Assembly (NCBI GenBank): GCA_900554535.1
Contig: USIA01000062.1
Coordinates: 1-9,512 of the forward strand
Reading direction: 5' to 3'
From: an uncultured Oscillospiraceae bacterium
GTDB lineage: Bacteria > Bacillota > Clostridia > Oscillospirales > Acutalibacteraceae
Length of the DNA: 9,512 nt
The notes below the pieces were generated by a model that saw nothing but the letters and a program-made list of their open reading frames with translations, was not told the origin of the DNA and did no database searches. Position numbers and translations under genes: made by a program. Shown here in pieces: positions 5,117-9,512 of the stretch (the stretch's first letter is position 1; each line of letters opens with the position of its first letter).

Positions 5117-6625
5117 TTATTTCATTTTGTTTCCGCTGCTGTCTTTCAAAAGCACGTCGTGCGCGCCGCCTTCCACCAGGCTGACCGACGACACCAGCGT
5201 CAAAACGGCCTTCTCCTGCAGCTCCCGGATCGTCCGCGCGCCGCAGTTGCACATCGTGGATTTCACCTTATAGAGCGTCGTGCGCACATTGTCGCGCAGG
5301 GCGCCTGCATACGGCACATAGGAATCCACGCCCTCTTCAAAAGAGAGCTTCTGTGCGCCGCCCAGGTCATACCGCTGCCAGTTCCGGGCGCGGTTGCTGC
5401 CCTCGCCCCAGTATTCCTTCATGTACTGGCCATTGATATTGACTTTGTTGGTCGGGGATTCGTCAAAACGGGAGAAATAACGGCCCAGCATCACAAAATC
5501 CGCGCCCATCGCGAGCGCCAGCGTCAGATGGTGGTCATACACAATGCCGCCGTCCGAGCAGATCGGCACATAAATGCCGGTCTCTTCAAAATATTTGTCG
5601 CGCTCTTTGGCCACTTCAATCACCGCCGTCGCCTGCCCGCGGCCAATGCCCTTTGTCTCGCGCGTAATGCAGATGGAACCGCCGCCAATGCCGACCTTCA
5701 CGAAATCCGCGCCCTGCTCGGCCAGAAACCGGAAGCCATTGCCATCCACCACATTGCCGGCGCCGATTTTCACGCTGTCGCCGTAATTGTGGCGCACCCA
5801 CTGCAGGGTGCGCGACTGCCACTCCGAATAGCCTTCGGAAGAATCGATGCACAGGATGTCCGCGCCCGCATCCAAAAGCGCCGGAACGCGCTGTTCATAA
5901 TCCCGCGTGTTGATGCCCGCGCCGACCACATAACGCTTCTGCGCATCGAGCAGCTCGTCCGTATTCTCTTTATGTTCGGAATAGTCCTTGCGGAAGACAA
6001 AATAGCACAGATGGCCGTCCTCATCCACAACCGGCAGGGAATTGAGCTTATTTTCCCAGATCACGTCGTTGCATTCGGAAAGCGTGGCGCCCTTGGGAGC
6101 GGAAACGATCTTATCGATCGGCGTCATAAAGGAATAAACCGGCGTCTCCACCGCCATGCGGCTGATGCGGTAATCGCGGCTGGTCACCACGCCCAACAGC
6201 TTGCCATGGCTGGTGCCGTCGTCCGTCACTGCCACCGTGGAATGCCCGGTCTTTTCTTTGAGCGCCAGAATATCCTTCAAGGTCCTGTCCGGCTGGATAT
6301 TGGAATCGCTGACCACGAATCCGGCTTTATAGGACTTGACCCTGCCGATCATGGCTGCTTCCTGCTCGATCGTCTGAGAGCCATAGATAAACGAGATGCC
6401 GCCTTCCTTGGCCAGCGCGATTGCGAGGGTGTCGTTTGAGACGGACTGCATGATGGCCGAAGTCATCGGGATGTTCATCTGGATGGCCGGCTCTTCCCCT
6501 TTGCGGAACTTGGTGACAGGCGTTTTCAGGCTCACATTGTCCGGGGTGCACTCCGCAGATGAATAGCCCGGAATCAGCAAATACTCATTGAAGGTGTGAC
6601 AGGGCTCGTTAAAATAAAAGGCCAT
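5117..6625 (-). CDS. guaB: Inosine-5'-monophosphate dehydrogenase (IMPDH), Tritrichomonas-like subtype
   Basis: Oxidises IMP to XMP with NAD+, the committed step of GTP synthesis in the cytoplasm. The ATG at 6625 is chosen because AGGAGG (6635-6640) sits nine bases upstream and the product then starts MAFYFNEPCHTFNEYL; an upstream TTG (6631) is too close. The 502-residue product has a TIM barrel split by a CBS pair at about 100-220. The catalytic loop is GGGSICITRETKG with Cys319, and the flap contains RNWQRYDLGG with Arg418-Tyr419. SDGGIVYD carries the phosphate-binding Gly pair. The C-terminal KSTMCNCGA and VEGGAHDV are also family-like. From memory, these residues and numbers coincide with the T. 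foetus enzyme (Cys319, Arg418, Tyr419), and the GGG/ICI loop differs from the common bacterial GPGSICTTR. It is probably transcribed alone from 6693-6721. No purine riboswitch fits its short leader. Confidence 0.96.
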   Translation of the reverse strand: MAFYFNEPCHTFNEYLLIPGYSSAECTPDNVSLKTPVTKFRKGEEPAIQMNIPMTSAIMQSVSNDTLAIALAKEGGISFIYGSQTIEQEAAMIGRVKSYKAGFVVSDSNIQPDRTLKDILALKEKTGHSTVAVTDDGTSHGKLLGVVTSRDYRISRMAVETPVYSFMTPIDKIVSAPKGATLSECNDVIWENKLNSLPVVDEDGHLCYFVFRKDYSEHKENTDELLDAQKRYVVGAGINTRDYEQRVPALLDAGADILCIDSSEGYSEWQSRTLQWVRHNYGDSVKIGAGNVVDGNGFRFLAEQGADFVKVGIGGGSICITRETKGIGRGQATAVIEVAKERDKYFEETGIYVPICSDGGIVYDHHLTLALAMGADFVMLGRYFSRFDESPTNKVNINGQYMKEYWGEGSNRARNWQRYDLGGAQKLSFEEGVDSYVPYAGALRDNVRTTLYKVKSTMCNCGARTIRELQEKAVLTLVSSVSLVEGGAHDVLLKDSSGNKMK

Positions 6626-6692
6626 GAACAAAATCCTCCTTATCGTCGATCGTTGCCTTTGATTTCTACACTTTCCGCTTTAATTTTTAAAC

Positions 6693-6721
6693 ATTATACC
6701 ATCCCCGCCGGCTGATTTCAA
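6693..6721 (-). promoter_or_regulatory. Promoter of guaB
   Basis: TTGAAA (6716-6721), a 17-base spacer and TATAAT (6693-6698) preceded by TGG, an extended -10. The start would be near 6686, giving a leader of about 60 bases. No operator or riboswitch is obvious in it. Confidence 0.9.
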
Positions 6722-6784
6722 GCGAGAAAGGATAGCTGCAAAGCCGCGTTCAGCGGATCTGTTTTCCGCCGCCCGAGCTTTCAG

Positions 6785-6908
6785 TGATGCCTTTTTGCGC
6801 AATCGAGTTTCAGATAATTTGCTTTTTTGCCTAGATATTGATTTGTCACTATTTTTTTAAGATTGACACTGTAAAACATAGTTACAACGATTTCGATAAG
6901 AATCGCTG
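6785..6908. other. AT-rich spacer between thioesterase and guaB
   Basis: This stretch is much richer in A and T than the genes around it and has no credible gene. It contains two weak inverted repeats: TGTAA/TTACA (6870-6886) and CGATT/AATCG (6888-6905). The latter lies just after the thioesterase stop and could be a weak terminator, but its T tract is poor. Confidence 0.4.
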
Positions 6909-6910
6909 CA

Positions 6911-7636
6911 TTATGCCTTCGTCGAAACCAAAGCGGTAAATCCGATTCCCTTCTGATTTTTGCCCACCAGCAAAAACTGTCCGGCTTTCTCGCCGCCAGA
7001 AATATGCAGCGAGTCGCCCAGCCTGCTTTCCGCCACATAGTTAATCTGCGCAAAGTGATAATCCCGGAATGTGTCCGGCAAAAAGTCCTCCACAATGTCG
7101 CCGTAAATGGTATTGGTCAGATGGCGGTTCATGTCAAGATCGCTATAGCGGATGGGCCGGTCGCCGAGGAATGGAAGATTTTCCGGCGGATGCATGCGCG
7201 GAACGCGGTCCTCGCGGGGAAGCGTTTCCCGCTTGAAAATACCATACCGGTACAATGCCTCCGGGCGCAGCAATTTGTGGGTAGCGGGATCGACGCAGAC
7301 CGTTACCTGGCGGATCTGCACAAGGACCTCGCCCGCACTGCGGAAAAGAAAGTCACGGAACATCTGCACGCCGAATGTCCCGCGCGTCCGGGTCGAAACG
7401 ATCAGCTTCTCGTTGCGCACGGGAAGGCGCTTCACCTGGACCCGGTTGGCGGTCAGCAGAATCGCAACGCCATCTTCGATCAGTTTTTCATAGCTGAGCC
7501 CCAGGGCATCCATGTGCTCGTCGCCTGTTTCCTGCTCCATGCGCAGCAGAGCCGAAAGGCGGATGTGCCCGCTCGCGCCGATCCGATAGCTCTCCACGCG
7601 CACCGGACGCTCAAAATAGTCTCCAGTAATCTGCAA
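6911..7636 (-). CDS. Acyl-ACP thioesterase, FatA/FatB family
   Basis: Hydrolyses acyl-ACP to release free fatty acid, ending chain elongation in the cytoplasm. The 241-residue protein fits the bacterial acyl-ACP thioesterase family with two hot-dog domains (about 5-130 and 155-240). The first holds the segment RLSALLRMEQETGDEHM. The second carries the signature YSDLDMNRHLTNTIY, with Asp168, Asn170 and His172 matching the Asp-x-Asn-x-His active site of plant FatB, and Glu203 in the later NYVAESRLGD segment where the family has its catalytic Glu. The residue after Glu203 is Ser, where plant enzymes have Cys. The start is a TTG at 7636, with AAAGGAG about 11 bases upstream; no nearby ATG fits. 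It follows serS after a strong hairpin and has no visible promoter of its own, so it may depend on read-through. The acyl length preference cannot be read from the sequence. Confidence 0.92.
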   Translation of the reverse strand: MQITGDYFERPVRVESYRIGASGHIRLSALLRMEQETGDEHMDALGLSYEKLIEDGVAILLTANRVQVKRLPVRNEKLIVSTRTRGTFGVQMFRDFLFRSAGEVLVQIRQVTVCVDPATHKLLRPEALYRYGIFKRETLPREDRVPRMHPPENLPFLGDRPIRYSDLDMNRHLTNTIYGDIVEDFLPDTFRDYHFAQINYVAESRLGDSLHISGGEKAGQFLLVGKNQKGIGFTALVSTKA

Positions 7637-7662
7637 AATACGGGAATCTCCTTTCCAGATTG

Positions 7663-7704
7663 GAAAATGCTGCGTTCCTAAAAGAGAAGGGACGCAGCAT
7701 TTTC
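7663..7704 (-). terminator. Terminator or attenuator hairpin between serS and the thioesterase
   Basis: GAAAATGCTGCGT (7663-7675) pairs perfectly with 7692-7704, extended by a G-U and two G-C pairs to 16 bp, with a 10-base loop. On the minus strand the stem ends in TTTTCC. It begins about 23 bases after the serS stop and ends some 26 bases before the thioesterase start codon. It could act on both strands. Confidence 0.75.
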
Positions 7705-7726
7705 GACATCATGATAGAAATAATTT

Positions 7727-9016
7727 TCAATCCTGCGGGCGGATGACTTCAATGCCGCCCATATACTGGCGCAGCACTTCCGGCACGGTCACGCTGCCGT
7801 CCGCATTCTGATACTGCTCGACAATGGCCGGCATCACGCGGCTCGTCGCCAAACCGGAAGCGTTCAGCGTATGCACAAACTGCAGCTTTTTGTTTTCGTC
7901 GCGGTACTTGATGTTGCCGCGGCGGGCCTGGAAAGCGCGGGCGTTCGAGGCGGAAGAAACTTCCTTATAAATGCCCATGGACGGAATCCAGACCTCGATG
8001 TCATAGGTCCGCGCCATGCTGGCCGAGCAGTCGCCGGCCGCCAAGCGGCTCAAGCGATAATGCAATCCCAGTTCCTGCACCAGACGCTCGGCTTTGCCGA
8101 CCAGCTCCTGGAAAGCGGCGTCGCTGTCCTCTGGCTTTGTATACTGGACCATCTCGACTTTATTGAACTGGTGGCCGCGGATCATGCCGCGCTCCTCGCT
8201 GCGGTAAGAACCGGCCTCGCGGCGGTAGCACGGCGTATAGGCGATGTATTTTTTCGGCAGCTCGTCGGCCGACAAAATCTCATCGCGGTGCAGATTGACC
8301 AGGGCCGTTTCCGCGGTCGGCAGCAAAAACTTCATATCGCTGGTGGTGGGGTTCGCAATTTTATAAACCTCATCGGCAAACTTTGGGAACTGCCCGGCCA
8401 CATAGCCGCACTCATACTTGAGCATATGCGGCGGCAGAATCAGTTCATAGCCGTCGTTTAAGTGCTCGTTGATGAAGAAATTGAGCAGCGCCCATTCCAT
8501 GCGCGCGCCCCAGCCGCGGTAAACCCAGGCGCCGTTGCCGGAGAGTTTTGCGCCGCGCGGATAATCGATCATCCCCAGATTTTCACAGAGCGTCACATGG
8601 TCTTTGGCATCAAAATCAAACTTGGGCTGTTCGCCATAATAATGGTCCGGGATATTCTGCGCCTTGCCGCCGGGCTGCACATCATCATCCGGCAGATTCG
8701 GCAAAGAGAGCATCAGGTCCTTCTGCTTCGCTTCGAGGGCGTCGAGTTTGGCGTCCGCCTCTTTGATCTCGTCGGCCAGCGCCTTCATGCGGGCCAGGAC
8801 CTCGCTGGTGTCGCCGCCCGCTTTCTTGATCTTCGGAATTTCCTTGCTGACGGCATTCTGCTCGGCTTTTTTGGCCTCCACAGCGCCGGTTGCTTCGCGG
8901 CGCTCTTTATCGACAGTCAAAATATCGTCGATGACCTGGTCCAGGTTCATCTCACGTTTGCGGATGCCCGCCTTCACATAGTCCGGATTCTCCCGGATCA
9001 GCTTGATGTCCAACAT
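7727..9016 (-). CDS. serS: Seryl-tRNA synthetase
   Basis: Charges tRNA-Ser (and tRNA-Sec where present) with serine using ATP. The start is the ATG at 9016: the product then begins MLDIKLIRENPDYV, typical of the family, and AAGGAG lies about 11 bases upstream. The 429-residue length is normal. Residues about 27-100 form the charged coiled-coil arm that grips the long variable arm of the tRNA. The class II core has motif 1 ending in LPPHM (194-198), the serine-binding TAE (234-236), motif 2 YRREAGSYRSEERGMIRGHQF region (264-284, Arg265 and Glu267), and motif 3 LNASGLATSR (384-393, Arg393). SSASNARAFQARR and LNASGLA differ from the more common SSCSNCEDFQARR and LNGSGLA, suggesting a divergent subfamily. 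No T-box leader is present; it follows parB by about 100 bases and may share its transcript. Confidence 0.97.
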   Translation of the reverse strand: MLDIKLIRENPDYVKAGIRKREMNLDQVIDDILTVDKERREATGAVEAKKAEQNAVSKEIPKIKKAGGDTSEVLARMKALADEIKEADAKLDALEAKQKDLMLSLPNLPDDDVQPGGKAQNIPDHYYGEQPKFDFDAKDHVTLCENLGMIDYPRGAKLSGNGAWVYRGWGARMEWALLNFFINEHLNDGYELILPPHMLKYECGYVAGQFPKFADEVYKIANPTTSDMKFLLPTAETALVNLHRDEILSADELPKKYIAYTPCYRREAGSYRSEERGMIRGHQFNKVEMVQYTKPEDSDAAFQELVGKAERLVQELGLHYRLSRLAAGDCSASMARTYDIEVWIPSMGIYKEVSSASNARAFQARRGNIKYRDENKKLQFVHTLNASGLATSRVMPAIVEQYQNADGSVTVPEVLRQYMGGIEVIRPQD

Positions 9017-9114
9017 GGTTTGCTTCGCTCCTTTATAAATTCCACAATACACAAATTTTAACTGACACAACCGAAGTTGCGCCATCCCTCAAGCGCAGGA
9101 CGCCTGACAAAGCC

Positions 9115-9512
9115 CTATTCAAAGAGTTTGAGCAGCGCTTTCAGATCTTCCTCGCCATGAAATTCAATTTGCAGGATGCCTTTTTTCTGATTGCCCGTCA
9201 CCTTGACACGACGCCCAAGCTGTTCGTGCAATGACAGGGCCGCTTCCTCATAAAACGGATACGCCTTTTTCAGAGAGGCAGAGGGCTGGGCGTTCGCCTT
9301 ATAAAGGATTCGGGAGGGGGGGGGGGTGGGGCTTCCCCCTGCCGGGCCAGCTTTTCCAACTGCCGCACCGTCAGGCCGTCATGGACAGCGCGCCTGGCCA
9401 TCGGCGCCTGCATGCCCTCCGGGAAAGCCAGCAATGCCCTGCCCTGTCCCGCGGAAAGCGCGCCGTCCTCCACGAGCTTGCGCACTTCTTCCGGCAGCCG
9501 CAGCAGGCGCAG
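9115..9512 (-). CDS. parB: ParB/Spo0J chromosome-partitioning protein, C-terminal part, with apparent frameshift
   Basis: ParB is a CTPase clamp that loads at parS sites near the origin and spreads, working with ParA/Soj and recruiting SMC. The visible part starts in the DNA-binding helical domain (LRLLRLPEEVRKLVEDGALS, then AGQGRALLAFPEG) and continues to TVRQLEKLARQGEAP. There the frame enters a proline run encoded by 11 C (9316-9326) and would end early in ESFIRRTPSPLPL. The normal C-terminal dimerisation domain (LKKAYPFYEEAALSLHEQLG, then RRVKVTGNQKKGILQIEF, ending KALLKLFE) continues in another frame to a TAG at 9115-9117. One more C, or two fewer, would join them. The tract lies in the linker, where length is free to vary. 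The N-terminal CTPase domain is beyond the right edge. Noc is a less likely alternative. Confidence 0.9.

Noticed and set aside
4967..6439. Long plus-strand open frame (490 codons) opposite guaB and the tRNA promoter
   Set aside because: It is antisense to clear guaB coding sequence and runs through a tRNA end and promoter; an artefact of GC-rich codon use.
6626..6692. A purine riboswitch controlling guaB
   Set aside because: The leader from the predicted start is about 60 bases, too short, and has no purine-aptamer core.
7871..9061. Two plus-strand open frames of nearly 200 codons opposite serS
   Set aside because: They are antisense to an intact seryl-tRNA synthetase, with His/Arg/Ala-rich composition typical of reversed coding DNA.
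9017..9114. A T-box leader in front of serS
   Set aside because: The gap is only about 100 bases and lacks the conserved T-box AGGGTGGNACCGCG sequence.

Overview
The window reads as chromosomal DNA of a fairly GC-rich, low-motility-of-evidence Firmicute, most likely a Clostridia/Oscillospirales (Ruminococcaceae-like) gut bacterium. The reasons are strong AGGAGG-type ribosome binding sites, sigma-A-type promoters, CCA-encoding tRNA genes, a Bacillus-like elongator tRNA-Met, and the family resemblance of the proteins. No species is claimed. All protein genes lie on the minus strand, so transcription runs from the right end of the window to the left.

Right part (about 5.0-9.5 kb), housekeeping: the C-terminal half of parB (chromosome partitioning, with an apparent frameshift in an 11-base C tract), then serS (seryl-tRNA synthetase), a strong hairpin, a FatA/FatB-type acyl-ACP thioesterase, an AT-rich spacer, and guaB (IMP dehydrogenase) with its own TTGAAA-17-TATAAT promoter. 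parB beside serS suggests a position near the replication origin. The guaB product closely resembles the IMP dehydrogenase of the protist Tritrichomonas foetus. Next come a consensus TTGACA-17-TATAAT promoter and three tRNA genes (Met-CAT, Glu-TTC, Val-CAC) closed by an intrinsic terminator, then a small lipoprotein gene with a 22-bp terminator hairpin.

Middle (about 3.0-3.9 kb), accessory junction: a truncated XRE-type regulator, a perfect 18-bp inverted repeat and AT-rich DNA without clear genes separate the housekeeping block from the CRISPR-Cas locus.

Left part (1-3.05 kb), CRISPR-Cas: cas3 (HD nuclease-helicase) followed by cas5c, the first two genes of a type I-C operon whose remaining genes and array would lie beyond the left edge. 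cas3 has a recognisable promoter (TTGACT-17-TATCAA).

The most notable element lies just upstream of cas3 and is transcribed away from it (plus strand, about 3181-3290): a small RNA with its own promoter and intrinsic terminator. It contains a degenerate type I-C CRISPR repeat (stem-loop plus a GGATAGAAAA 3' end), and the bases directly after that repeat match, over the first 11 positions, a site between the cas3 -10 box and its ribosome binding site. This is the layout of a CreR-type Cas-regulating RNA: a crRNA-like guide whose partial match would let Cascade sit on the cas promoter and repress it without cutting. The identification is from sequence reading alone; the array repeat is not in the window.
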